A stretch of DNA of 29,079 nucleotides from a virus. The translations under genes were made by a program, and so were the position numbers. The stretch's first letter is position 1; every line of letters starts with the position of its first letter. The DNA lies in the IMG/VR virus record IMGVR_UViG_3300030328_000329, positions 1-29,079 of that record. One strand, written 5' to 3'. Below the pieces are notes generated by a model. The model had not been told where the DNA came from. It searched no databases and was given only the letters and a program-made list of their open reading frames with translations. This document shows positions 9,289-17,020 of the stretch, piece by piece.

Positions 9289-11771
9289 TATATTTGTACC
9301 TCTGCTATTAAACTGTTAACTTGTATTGATAGTGGCGCACGTTGCGTTATAGACAACTGTGGATCACGACTATAACCTAGTAATCTTATTTCTTTCTTTC
9401 CTGTAATTGCAGTTCTTGGCAATGAAAAATCATCAGTAACACCTAATATCTCAATAGGTTTTGTATTTACTGATACAGATAATGTATTATTTAAATCAAG
9501 AATAACTCGACCTAATCCACGTAATAATCCTGTTGTTGGTCCATTTGCAGTTTGTGCATCTAATGGATTACTCTTTAACTCAATATCAAAACCAAATCCA
9601 ATTTCAGCATTTGTTAAAGAATCATCAACTGCTGATACATTTACTTGACCACTTGATACAGCAAATTGACCAAGATATTGTGTACCAGATACAACATCTA
9701 CTTTAGCACCGTTATCAAATTGACCAGAAGTTAATGTAAAAACACCACTACTACCATTTGTATAGGATACAGATTGATCTAAATTCATACCATCTGTCAT
9801 TTCCATAAGCACAAGTTTCTTAGTACCAGCACCTTTGTCATATTTACCAATCATAAAAACACGTTCATCTATTGTACAAACAGAATGGAATGTTGCAGAA
9901 GTTTCTGTATTAGTACCTTTCTTTCCTTTTGTAGTAAACTGTGTCCAGCCAGCACGTTTTTCAGAACGGTTAGAATTAAATACAGCCATAGTCCCATCAC
10001 TATTAACCATGAAAATATATGATTCCGGTCTTTCTATTGCAGCTTGCAATGATGTCATTTGAACTGGAGTAACAACCAAATGAGAAGATATTAATGATAC
10101 TGCATTAGCAACATATGCTGATTCTGTATCTGAAAATATAAATTCTCTTACAACAGTACCAGATCGTTGTACATATATTGTTGCACCATCAAACACAAAA
10201 GGTTTTACATCTGCAATACCATATGGAGTTTGTCTACGTATCATAGCATTAGTAGGTGTAACAGGTGTATTCTCAAATGCTGGAACAATAAACTCTGATG
10301 TAACTGTAAACACTTGTAAATCACGATTAGATACTAAATGTTTTATTTGATCCAATTCACCAACACTTGATGATAATTGTATAGATTCACTATCAAGTGC
10401 AGTGCCAATATTAAAATTAAAAAACTCACCAGATTGAGAAGCCCAAATACCGTCTGGTTGTGCTAATGTACCACCAAACCACAATCGACCTTCGTGAAAA
10501 CAAATGGCTGCTGGAAACCCACGAATAGCTGAATATGATTGTTCTTCCCAATCTGAGGTTGGTGCATTCGTTACAATACGAGGCGCACCACCACCATCAA
10601 TAGAAGCATTTGCTGTAGCACCAGCAGTTACGGTAAATGTATTATCATCAATAATTGATGTTATTGTTTTAGTTCCATTAATATTACTATTTGTTATACC
10701 AGCAATGGTATCTGATTCAGATATTGTAATACTGTCCCCAACTAAAAGATTATGAAGTGGCATTGTAAATTCTATTGTTGCACTATCTTTTATTGTTCTT
10801 ATTGCGTTAATACCTAGTTTTGTAAATAATGTATCAGCAATATCACCTGTTGCATGAGAACCAGAAGTTACACCTGTTATATCAATTTCTTGTTTTCTGT
10901 ATCTTAAAGTAATACCAACGTGCAAAGAATTACTATATCCACCACCATTTGTAGAACCATCATCAAAATATTTAACAGGATCAAAATGAGTTGTATCTGA
11001 AGCTGGAGCAGTAGATGATGAATTATCCCTAGTTGCTATTACTTTATATATTTGATTACTATGTGCAACAAAATCACCTATTGCATAAGCTGTAGTTGCA
11101 GCCCAATTACCTCTATCAGTTCCATCTGGTTTAACAATTAGAGTTACTCCACTTCCTGTAGTCGCTCCTGGTGTTAAAGTAAAACCAGTTTGATGAAAAT
11201 GATAATATGGTTGATATGTTTCTTTAGCATCACCTTTTAAATCAAATGAAAAAGTTGAAACTTGAAAGGTTATTAAAGATGTTCTTACTATTTTTAATGT
11301 ATTAAAAGCATTATGTGCCAAAAATAAAACATCACCAGATTGTGCATATGTTATCTTTTTTAATCTTGCTTCTGTAATTCTAGTATTTAATGATGTTCCA
11401 GTAGTGTCAGTAGTAAGAGTAGTTGCAGTTAAATTAGTAACTGCACCAGCAGAAGCATTTCCACTTGCATCAAAATCTAAAATAAATATTTCAATTTTGC
11501 CAGCAGACAAAGCAATTATATATCTTTCATCATCACTAAATATAAATGGAATAAGTCTTACTTGTTGCTCTACTGAATCATTTACAGTAGTTCCAAAATT
11601 ATGTAGATACTTTGTTCCTGATCTTTTAATAACACCACCTTCAGCACGTATTAAAAAGTTAGTAAGCTTTTGTGCTGAATTATTATATACTTGAGTATCA
11701 GTTCTACCTATAAGTGATGGACTAATTTCACCAAATTGAAAGTTAGTAAATGGTATTCTTACAATTTGCAT
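9288..11771 (-). CDS. Tail tubular protein B (T7 gp12-like nozzle)
   Basis: An 827-residue, beta-rich protein that begins with IPFTNFQFGEISPSLIGRTD followed by YNNSAQKLTNFLIRAEGGVI and RSGTKYLHNFG. This opening (gene product starting as a tail nozzle with few or no Met-Ala residues, then 'GG..KRPGT') is characteristic of T7 gp12-type proteins that form the hexameric tail nozzle. A middle segment (about residues 400-445, FPAAICFHEGRLWFGGTLAQ) carries the usual 'R/C..F...RLWFGGT' propeller strand of this family. It directly follows the tail tubular A gene with a one-base overlap. The family call is firm; the exact boundaries of inserted domains cannot be told by eye. Confidence 0.88.
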   Translation of the reverse strand: MQIVRIPFTNFQFGEISPSLIGRTDTQVYNNSAQKLTNFLIRAEGGVIKRSGTKYLHNFGTTVNDSVEQQVRLIPFIFSDDERYIIALSAGKIEIFILDFDASGNASAGAVTNLTATTLTTDTTGTSLNTRITEARLKKITYAQSGDVLFLAHNAFNTLKIVRTSLITFQVSTFSFDLKGDAKETYQPYYHFHQTGFTLTPGATTGSGVTLIVKPDGTDRGNWAATTAYAIGDFVAHSNQIYKVIATRDNSSSTAPASDTTHFDPVKYFDDGSTNGGGYSNSLHVGITLRYRKQEIDITGVTSGSHATGDIADTLFTKLGINAIRTIKDSATIEFTMPLHNLLVGDSITISESDTIAGITNSNINGTKTITSIIDDNTFTVTAGATANASIDGGGAPRIVTNAPTSDWEEQSYSAIRGFPAAICFHEGRLWFGGTLAQPDGIWASQSGEFFNFNIGTALDSESIQLSSSVGELDQIKHLVSNRDLQVFTVTSEFIVPAFENTPVTPTNAMIRRQTPYGIADVKPFVFDGATIYVQRSGTVVREFIFSDTESAYVANAVSLISSHLVVTPVQMTSLQAAIERPESYIFMVNSDGTMAVFNSNRSEKRAGWTQFTTKGKKGTNTETSATFHSVCTIDERVFMIGKYDKGAGTKKLVLMEMTDGMNLDQSVSYTNGSSGVFTLTSGQFDNGAKVDVVSGTQYLGQFAVSSGQVNVSAVDDSLTNAEIGFGFDIELKSNPLDAQTANGPTTGLLRGLGRVILDLNNTLSVSVNTKPIEILGVTDDFSLPRTAITGKKEIRLLGYSRDPQLSITQRAPLSIQVNSLIAEVQI

Positions 11772-12364
11772 TAGCTTCTTCTCGCAGTTAAGAACCTACT
11801 TGTTTCAAGTTTACGTGTTGTTTGTTGTTGTGAGTCTAATGTTCTTGCTTTTGCCATTGATAAATCTGATCTTTGAGTCATCAATGCCGCTAAGTTTGCA
11901 TCTCTTGCAATAGATGTAGCAAAGATTATAGCTAAAGAAAATTCTACAGCTAGTGTAAAGTATGAAGGGAAATCTATTTCGCTGGCTCTAAAGCTATAAT
12001 CTACTATTACTGTATCTGTTTCTGTAGTATCTGCATATAGTTTATCACCATAAACTTGATATTCAATTAAATTATTATTTACAGTAGCACCATGTAACAT
12101 AATTAAATCAGATGGTAATTGATATGCATAATCATATCTACCTGTAGGTTTATCTGTTAATCTATTTACTTCTTTTTGATTAGTAGCAAATCTCCATCTT
12201 GTATTTACTAAAGCAGATTGTACTACATCTTCATACATATTTACTGCTACTGTTGCTTCTGTTGTTCCATCATCAAAAGACGATATAGGCTCTGCACCTA
12301 TTAATATTAATGCCCTACTACAAATATCTAAAGGGGTATCGGCTGTCTTACTTGTTAAAGCCAT
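11771..12364 (-). CDS. Tail tubular protein A (T7 gp11-like adaptor)
   Basis: A 197-residue protein with the motif order of T7 gp11-type adaptors: DICSRALILIGAEPISSFDD, then EATVAVNMYEDVVQSALVNT and RWRFATNQKEVNRL near residues 40-70, and a C-terminal helix with Gln and Arg. In T7 the protein makes a ring between portal and nozzle. It is followed at once by tail tubular B. The start at 12364 lies 11 bases after a strong hairpin (12373-12395), with no clear Shine-Dalgarno between them, so the hairpin may influence its translation or transcription. Confidence 0.88.
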   Translation of the reverse strand: MALTSKTADTPLDICSRALILIGAEPISSFDDGTTEATVAVNMYEDVVQSALVNTRWRFATNQKEVNRLTDKPTGRYDYAYQLPSDLIMLHGATVNNNLIEYQVYGDKLYADTTETDTVIVDYSFRASEIDFPSYFTLAVEFSLAIIFATSIARDANLAALMTQRSDLSMAKARTLDSQQQTTRKLETSRFLTARRS

Positions 12365-12372
12365 ATATGATT

Positions 12373-12395
12373 ATGGGGGAGTATAACTCCCCCAT
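12373..12395 (-). terminator. 9-bp perfect hairpin between capsid and tail genes
   Basis: On the minus strand ATGGGGGAG pairs with CTCCCCCAT around a 5-base loop. It lies after the capsid and small beta-protein genes and just before tail tubular A, the same place as the T-phi terminator of T7 after gene 10. No T-run follows, so it may be a partial terminator, an attenuator or an RNA processing or stabilising stem that lets capsid mRNA exceed tail mRNA. The structure is certain; the role is inference. Confidence 0.6.
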
Positions 12396-12403
12396 CTCCT
12401 ATT

Positions 12404-12667
12404 TTAGTCACCATCTGTTTCAGCAATAGCTGTACCATCTGATACGTCTACAACTGAACCAGTATTGGATAGAACAGTTACATGATTAGTTGTTGGTGTG
12501 TTAGTATCTTTTACAAGAATAACATCACGAACTTTTAACATATTAGCTGAACTATTAAAATAACCAGCACTATTTACTGTAGCTATTGCATCTGTAGTTG
12601 TGTAAACCCAAGTGTTTCCATTTGAATCTCCACCCATTCTACAAAGTCCACTTGCTGCATAAGCCAT
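12404..12667 (-). CDS. Small beta-rich capsid-associated protein, possible decoration protein
   Basis: An 87-residue protein with NTWVYTTTDAIATVNSAGYF, then MLKVRDVILVKDTNTPTTNH and a C-terminal VVDVSDGTAIAETDGD. Small proteins with this 'Y.TTDA.ATVN..GYF..A...L..GD.I' pattern are commonly encoded beside capsid genes in marine and other podoviruses. A role as head decoration or head fibre protein is plausible from size, beta character and position, but unproven. A strong AGGAGG ribosome site precedes the ATG, only 14 bases after the capsid stop, which suits high expression. Confidence 0.65.
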   Translation of the reverse strand: MAYAASGLCRMGGDSNGNTWVYTTTDAIATVNSAGYFNSSANMLKVRDVILVKDTNTPTTNHVTVLSNTGSVVDVSDGTAIAETDGD

Positions 12668-12681
12668 ATTATTACCTCCTA

Positions 12682-13494
12682 TTAATTATTATCTAAGACT
12701 TCATAAACACCATTGTCATCAATAACAACAGCACCCATTGACATCATAGAGTTAGTTAAATGTGCAGCCCTTTCAGCAATATAATTTACTTCAGTTGAAA
12801 CATCTGCACCAATACCAAGTCCTACTGCTGATGTATGATAAGCAATATTCTTACCAGCAGTTATTGCTGATGTAGAAAAGATATTAAAACCTAAAAAGTT
12901 TTTCATAGTCATTCCACCAGCAAAAGGTAAATTCTGTTCACCAACAAAATCTGAACTTGCAAACTCAGTTATTAAAAATAAATCTGCAAAACCTTTTGGA
13001 TGCATAGCTAAATATCTTCCACCATCTTCTGGAATATTAGCAGTACCCATAGTTTCAAATAATGACAGTAAATCAGCTTTTGCTAACGCACTTCCTGTAT
13101 CATGAATCTGTGTACTATTAGCACCAGAGTCCATAGCAGTATACAGTATTTCGTCTGTTTTACGACCAAGAGCAGCAGCCGCACTTTTTGCAACAGCTTG
13201 TCTTTCGTCTATGTTTATTTTTAACTCATCCAATTTATCAATATACTCTGGAGCATAATAATCTTCCATAGTAGCTTCAACATTTGTATGAGCTAGTTCC
13301 ATTGGTGTTACTAAACCATTTCTTGATTTGGTGTTAGCACTACCTGTTCCTATTTTCTGAAAGCGAACAACACTTCCAGCAACATTGCCTACAGTTCTAA
13401 CTGTGTTTCTTAGCTTTGATCCCATTCTTTGATATGCTAAGTGAACGTCAGATTCAAACTGTTTGATAAAGGCTTGATCTATTGTATTAGCCAT
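12682..13494 (-). CDS. Major capsid protein
   Basis: A 270-residue protein beginning MANTIDQAFIKQFESDVHLA, with MEDYYAPEYIDKLDELKINI near residues 95-115 and AVAKSAAAALGRKTDEILYT after it. This pattern (short N-terminal helix, 'R..TLEDYE..DLID..D', 'YA.AAA.ALGR..D..I') marks a widespread family of HK97-fold phage capsid proteins in podoviruses. It sits downstream of scaffold and portal genes, as expected. The ribosome site GAGGTCGTA-ATG is good, and a candidate promoter lies upstream (13532-13559), consistent with separate high expression. No protease gene is seen and the N-terminus has no obvious cleavable scaffold domain. Confidence 0.88.
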   Translation of the reverse strand: MANTIDQAFIKQFESDVHLAYQRMGSKLRNTVRTVGNVAGSVVRFQKIGTGSANTKSRNGLVTPMELAHTNVEATMEDYYAPEYIDKLDELKINIDERQAVAKSAAAALGRKTDEILYTAMDSGANSTQIHDTGSALAKADLLSLFETMGTANIPEDGGRYLAMHPKGFADLFLITEFASSDFVGEQNLPFAGGMTMKNFLGFNIFSTSAITAGKNIAYHTSAVGLGIGADVSTEVNYIAERAAHLTNSMMSMGAVVIDDNGVYEVLDNN

Positions 13495-13518
13495 TACGAC
13501 CTCGTTTGTTAAAGTTTC

Positions 13519-13587
13519 ATCAATGTCATTGATTATCTGCTTTAACTACGTCAATGCAATTATCCATAAAGGGTTGCTAGTGCATTG
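13519..13587 (-). promoter_or_regulatory. Candidate capsid promoter with overlapping dyads
   Basis: The 118-base gap before the capsid gene is one of few untranslated stretches in the late region. On the minus strand TTGCAT (13559-13554), a 16-base spacer and GATAAT (13537-13532) resemble a sigma70 promoter. A 7-bp inverted repeat ATCAATG/CATTGAT with one central base (13519-13533) abuts and overlaps the -10. A second dyad, CAATGCA (13552-13558) with TGCATTG (13581-13587), covers the -35. These could be operators for a regulator, or stem structures in a longer transcript. Sequence match is moderate, so the promoter call is tentative. Confidence 0.45.
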
Positions 13588-13612
13588 CAGGTCTTGACAA
13601 TTCCTATATAAA

Positions 13613-14098
13613 CTAAATTTTTAAATGATTGCAACGAAAAAATTTATAGAATACTGAATTTTCAATAGCATAATTTTTATCTTCTAACTCAAAACCACAC
13701 CATTTAAGCCAATTTATCGTTTCAAAATGATGTTTTGGGACATAATTATATATCTTTTTATAGTCACCTTGTAATAATTTTATCACACCATGACACCCTT
13801 TTAAGAATGAAATCTTATATTTATCAATACCATGTGTCCCAAGCATCCAAACAATACCACAATCTTTTTCATATTGGCAATCACACACACCTAACATAGC
13901 AATAGGTATTTGTTCTACTGCTATTGTATATGAAATAGATTCTTTATCATATAATGCAGATTGAAAAACCTCTCTTGGATCAATGTTATGAAGCTTACAC
14001 TCTTCAATATCATTATCTCTTAAATATGGATAGATTAAGTCTATATCAGAAGAGCAAGCAAATCTTAATCTAAGATTTCCAGAGCTACTAACTTCCAT
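13613..14098 (-). CDS. GNAT-like acetyltransferase fold protein (T7 gp13-like)
   Basis: About 161 residues from the ATG at 14098. An ATG at 14125 adds nine residues but leaves only GGTAG right against the start, so I prefer 14098. The layout fits phage GNAT-like proteins: LRLRFACSSDIDLIYPYLRD at the start, a middle strand IAVEQIPIAMLGVCDCQYEK, the strand VWMLGTHGIDKYKISFLKGC, and a C-terminal YVPKHHFETINWLKWCGFEL. In T7-like phages gp13 and relatives share this fold and 'VWLLGT' segment and affect virion assembly. Its position between scaffold and capsid, rather than after tail genes, is unusual. It overlaps the scaffold stop by 11 bp. Enzymatic activity is unproven. Confidence 0.6.
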   Translation of the reverse strand: MEVSSSGNLRLRFACSSDIDLIYPYLRDNDIEECKLHNIDPREVFQSALYDKESISYTIAVEQIPIAMLGVCDCQYEKDCGIVWMLGTHGIDKYKISFLKGCHGVIKLLQGDYKKIYNYVPKHHFETINWLKWCGFELEDKNYAIENSVFYKFFRCNHLKI

Positions 14099-14840
14099 TA
14101 GGATACAATCTTCTGTATCCATCATCTACCATTTTAACAAAGTCTGCATCTCTTGTTACAGGATCATGGTATCTTGGGTCTTTTTGTAGTTCTCTTAATG
14201 ATTCTCTTGTAATTTTATTAGCTGGTTCAGATTGAACATTTGGTCTATCTTTCATTTGTTCCATAAAATGCTCAAGAACCATTATACCATCTGCTGTATC
14301 TGTTATAGCTTCTAATGATTGTTGTAAATTATTTGGAAAGAATTGCTTTGACCAAAGCTCTACTGCTTGTACTCTTTCTTCTCCATTATCACCAAGTCTT
14401 TTCATTTCAGTTTCTGGATCAGGTATATTAGCATTCACACCTTCAATATATTTTTCTATACCAACAGTAAATTCTTCTTGAGATTTTCCATTTTCAAAAG
14501 AATAATCAGCCCACCATTTTAACAAAGGATTATCTGCTGACAATGATTGGTCTATATTTTCTGGCAAAATATAATCACCAACCTTTTCTGGTCTGTCCTT
14601 ATAAGATTCTGCTTGTGATTCTTCTTCCCATTGTTTTTTTAAATCTTCTTCTTTCTGACTTTGTTTTTTTTCAAGATTACTATACGATTCCAACAAAGCT
14701 TCTGGTGATTTAAATTTTTCTGGCAACCATTCTGGTCTGTCAGTTATGTCAGTTGTGTCAGCACTCTCTTGTGCTTGGGAATAAGATTCTAATGTTGTTT
14801 CACGTGAAACATCTTCAGTTGTTTGATTTTCTTCAGCCAT
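14088..14840 (-). CDS. Scaffolding protein (T7 gp9-like)
   Basis: A 250-residue acidic, Gln/Glu-rich helical protein between the portal-side genes and the capsid gene. The N-terminal third contains RPEWLPEKFKSPEALLESYS followed by NLEKKQSQKEEDLKKQWEEE, the typical 'RPEWLPEKF..PE.LA.SY.ELEKK' opening of podovirus scaffolds. The middle has LLKWWADYSFENGKSQEEF, and the C-terminus is basic-acidic mixed (DFVKMVDDGYRRLYPNGS). It would shape the procapsid and then leave. Codons 11-15 (VSRET) coincide with a perfect parS-type palindrome (14796-14811). It overlaps its upstream gene by 8 bp. Confidence 0.82.
   Translation of the reverse strand: MAEENQTTEDVSRETTLESYSQAQESADTTDITDRPEWLPEKFKSPEALLESYSNLEKKQSQKEEDLKKQWEEESQAESYKDRPEKVGDYILPENIDQSLSADNPLLKWWADYSFENGKSQEEFTVGIEKYIEGVNANIPDPETEMKRLGDNGEERVQAVELWSKQFFPNNLQQSLEAITDTADGIMVLEHFMEQMKDRPNVQSEPANKITRESLRELQKDPRYHDPVTRDADFVKMVDDGYRRLYPNGS
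14796..14811. promoter_or_regulatory. Perfect match to bacterial parS consensus (ParB site)
   Basis: The 16-base palindrome TGTTTCACGTGAAACA is identical to the consensus bound by chromosomal ParB/Spo0J proteins across bacteria. It lies in the scaffold gene and encodes VSRET. A given 16-mer is expected far less than once in 29 kb. No ParB or ParA gene is seen in the window, so binding would be by a host protein. The sequence match is direct; function is inference. Confidence 0.6.
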
Positions 14841-15096
14841 TTGTTTTTAACCTCTTTGAATGTTTTATTCTATTTTCTATTATTGCAACTAAATATCTTT
14901 GACCTTCGTGATGCATAAGCTGGTTTGGATCAATAATTGGTCCATTAACACTTTCAATACTTATACTTCTAAGGTAATTCAATACTTCCTTTCCAGCAGG
15001 AGTATCAAAAATTGCACTAACATTTTTACTTATTATTTCATCTGATTCTTTTGTTCTTTGTATCCCATCAATACCAACATAACTACTGCGTTGCAA
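14833..15096 (-). CDS. Bbp19-like small phage protein
   Basis: About 87 residues, with IFDTPAGKEVLNYLRSISIE and IIDPNQLMHHEGQRYLVAII. This 'F.TP.GK.VL..L' and 'DP..L...EGQR..V..I' pattern is that of the Bbp19 family, common beside podovirus portal genes and of unknown role. The frame extends to a GTG at 15102, but that GTG overlaps the ribosome site AAGGAGG; a TTG at 15096 has a five-base spacing and is the likelier start. Either way initiation is non-ATG and translation is coupled to the end of the portal gene (14-20 bp overlap), suggesting low expression. Confidence 0.7.
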   Translation of the reverse strand: MQRSSYVGIDGIQRTKESDEIISKNVSAIFDTPAGKEVLNYLRSISIESVNGPIIDPNQLMHHEGQRYLVAIIENRIKHSKRLKTNG

Positions 15097-16657
15097 CTTC
15101 ACCTCCTTGTTGTTGTTGCATCATTTGCTGTTGCATTTGTGCTTGTTGCATTATTTCTACAAGCTGTTTTCTTTCTCCAGCATCTCTAATAAGACTATCT
15201 GGAACACCATACTTTTTAGCAAGATAAGCAGCAACTTCTTCACCACTTACTAATAAATTCATTATTTCTGGACCAAATCCTTGTTGAACAACTTGTAACC
15301 ATTGTGTTGTTGAACTTATATCTTGTCTCGATTGTGCTTGGCTAAGTGGAGAAGATGACCTTACTTTAACTTGTCTACCATTAACTGTTGGTATTTCAAT
15401 CCTACCTTGCTTTCTAAGTATATGAACAACTCTTTGCAAAACTGGTTGTACCATTTCTGATTGCAATCTACCAAATGCAGAACCAATTTGCCTAGATAAA
15501 TCAGCCATACGTTCTGCTATTTCAGTAGCAGTAGCTGGAGTTTTATTAGGATCACCAAGCATCTCATTATATAATGCTTTCTTAATATTCATTCTCATTT
15601 CAGAAAATATAAATTGACTTACATCAAAATTGCCAGCAGCTCTTATCGGTTGCAATCCAGCAGAGTTTGGTGCTTTAGGTATAACTGTACCGGGTACTAA
15701 ACTAATTGTATCTGGATTAACAATACCATCATCATCTAGTTGATAGATGCCAGATATAGCCATTTGTGCATTCTCTAACACAAGTTGCATGGTTAAATTT
15801 GTAGTCTTGATTGCAGATAATGCATTCATAAGTGGACCACGACCATAAACTTCACCAGCACAAGTAGACCAACGAAAGCAAATATAAGGATTAGAGCCAA
15901 CACCATTGAAAGAATTGTTTCTAATAAGCGTTCTACTCTCACAATCTATAACATAATCAAAGTGAGCATCTTGATTTAACTTAGTATAATCTTTACAAAT
16001 TACTTCTAAAATCTTTGTTTTAGCATCTGGTGTGTTTTTTATCTTATCAATTAACTGTTTAGAATAACTACCGTTAGGATACAGTAAAGGAATATGAGAA
16101 TAACGAACATTTCTTTCTCGGTAAACATGGTCTATTTTATTATCTGGACCAGTATCTAATACCACATGAGGAAGTGGTATGGCTGAGAATACAATAGGTT
16201 GAACTGCATCACCTTCAGTAACATGAAGAATACCAGTGCCTACCGCCAAATCCATAAATGATTCATGGACTTCTTGACCGAAGTTTGAGTTTTGTAATAT
16301 TTCAAAAACATATTCTGTTACCTCATCTAAATCATTATTTACTGATTCACGTTGTTCTTTAGGTACTTCTGATCCAGCTATAAAATCAGCCCATCTTGCA
16401 AAATTAGGAACTAAACCTTGTTGTAATCTTGATGCAAATTCTTGCACACCAACAACTGCTGTTTCATCAAATATCTTTTCATCTCTTCTTTGCCCTATTG
16501 CTTCTGTATAAAAAGATTCTCTTTGTGGCATTGAGTATTCGTAACATTCTTCAAACAAAGGAACAAATTGATCTCTTAAAGTTTTAGCTCTTTGGTACTT
16601 ATCTAAGTATTCCTTTGCAATAGCTTCTTCAGAAAGCTTATCACCTACTATTTGCAT
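15083..16657 (-). CDS. Portal (head-tail connector) protein
   Basis: A 524-residue protein with the order of motifs seen in T7 gp8-type portals: KEYLDKYQRAKTLRDQFVPL at the N-terminus, FEECYEYSMPQRESFYTEAI, DETAVVGVQEFASRLQQGLV, and in the middle NPYICFRWSTCAGEVYGRGP with a following helix MNALSAIKTTNLTMQLVLEN. The segment PATATEIAERMADLSRQIGS matches the stem/crown region of this family. The C-terminus is a Gln/Met-rich tail (about residues 500-520), common in marine podovirus portals. It forms the dodecameric channel through which DNA is packaged and ejected. It starts on the last base of the upstream gene's stop. Confidence 0.92.
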   Translation of the reverse strand: MQIVGDKLSEEAIAKEYLDKYQRAKTLRDQFVPLFEECYEYSMPQRESFYTEAIGQRRDEKIFDETAVVGVQEFASRLQQGLVPNFARWADFIAGSEVPKEQRESVNNDLDEVTEYVFEILQNSNFGQEVHESFMDLAVGTGILHVTEGDAVQPIVFSAIPLPHVVLDTGPDNKIDHVYRERNVRYSHIPLLYPNGSYSKQLIDKIKNTPDAKTKILEVICKDYTKLNQDAHFDYVIDCESRTLIRNNSFNGVGSNPYICFRWSTCAGEVYGRGPLMNALSAIKTTNLTMQLVLENAQMAISGIYQLDDDGIVNPDTISLVPGTVIPKAPNSAGLQPIRAAGNFDVSQFIFSEMRMNIKKALYNEMLGDPNKTPATATEIAERMADLSRQIGSAFGRLQSEMVQPVLQRVVHILRKQGRIEIPTVNGRQVKVRSSSPLSQAQSRQDISSTTQWLQVVQQGFGPEIMNLLVSGEEVAAYLAKKYGVPDSLIRDAGERKQLVEIMQQAQMQQQMMQQQQGGEVATQ

Positions 16658-17019
16658 TAGTAATTTCCTCTATTAAATCCCATTCCTGTTGATACTAATA
16701 GTGATCTTCTACCTCTAGCCCTTCTTCTTCTCATAAGTCTTGTCCCACTTGATCTTCTTTTCTGGAGATCAGATAAATCTTTTTCTAACCTAGCTGTTGT
16801 AGTATCTTCACCTTTTTCTTCTTCTGGCTTTCCCATTTTTTGTGGTGATGGTGATTGTATATACTGCACCAAAGGTTGAGATTTCTTTACTTGGCTTTCC
16901 GTTTGTTGGGTTTTAAGCTTGGTTTTCTCGGCTTCTTGGCGTTCACGTTCTGCTTTTTGGGCTGCTTCCGCTTCCAAATCCCTTGTAGGAGCAGAACTAC
17001 CCCCTCCAAATAAACACAT
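16657..17019 (-). CDS. Small phage protein between terminase and portal
   Basis: A 120-residue protein with a conserved-looking start MCLFGGGSSAPTRDLEAEAA, a long charged helix rich in Lys, Glu and Gln, and a basic end (LMRRRRARGRRSLLVSTGMG followed by FNRGNY). Proteins with an 'M(C)xxGGGS' start, a charged helical middle and a 'GRRSLLTG..G' tail are common just upstream of podovirus portal genes. Their role is not known to me; the Arg-rich tail suggests contact with DNA or with an acidic partner. It is flanked by terminase and portal with only one-base gaps or overlaps. Confidence 0.7.
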   Translation of the reverse strand: MCLFGGGSSAPTRDLEAEAAQKAERERQEAEKTKLKTQQTESQVKKSQPLVQYIQSPSPQKMGKPEEEKGEDTTTARLEKDLSDLQKRRSSGTRLMRRRRARGRRSLLVSTGMGFNRGNY

Positions 17020-17020
17020 A

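Noticed and set aside
13594-13599. Plus-strand TTGACA in the gap before the capsid gene
   Set aside because: No -10 at proper distance (TATATA is only six bases away) and it would transcribe antisense to late genes.
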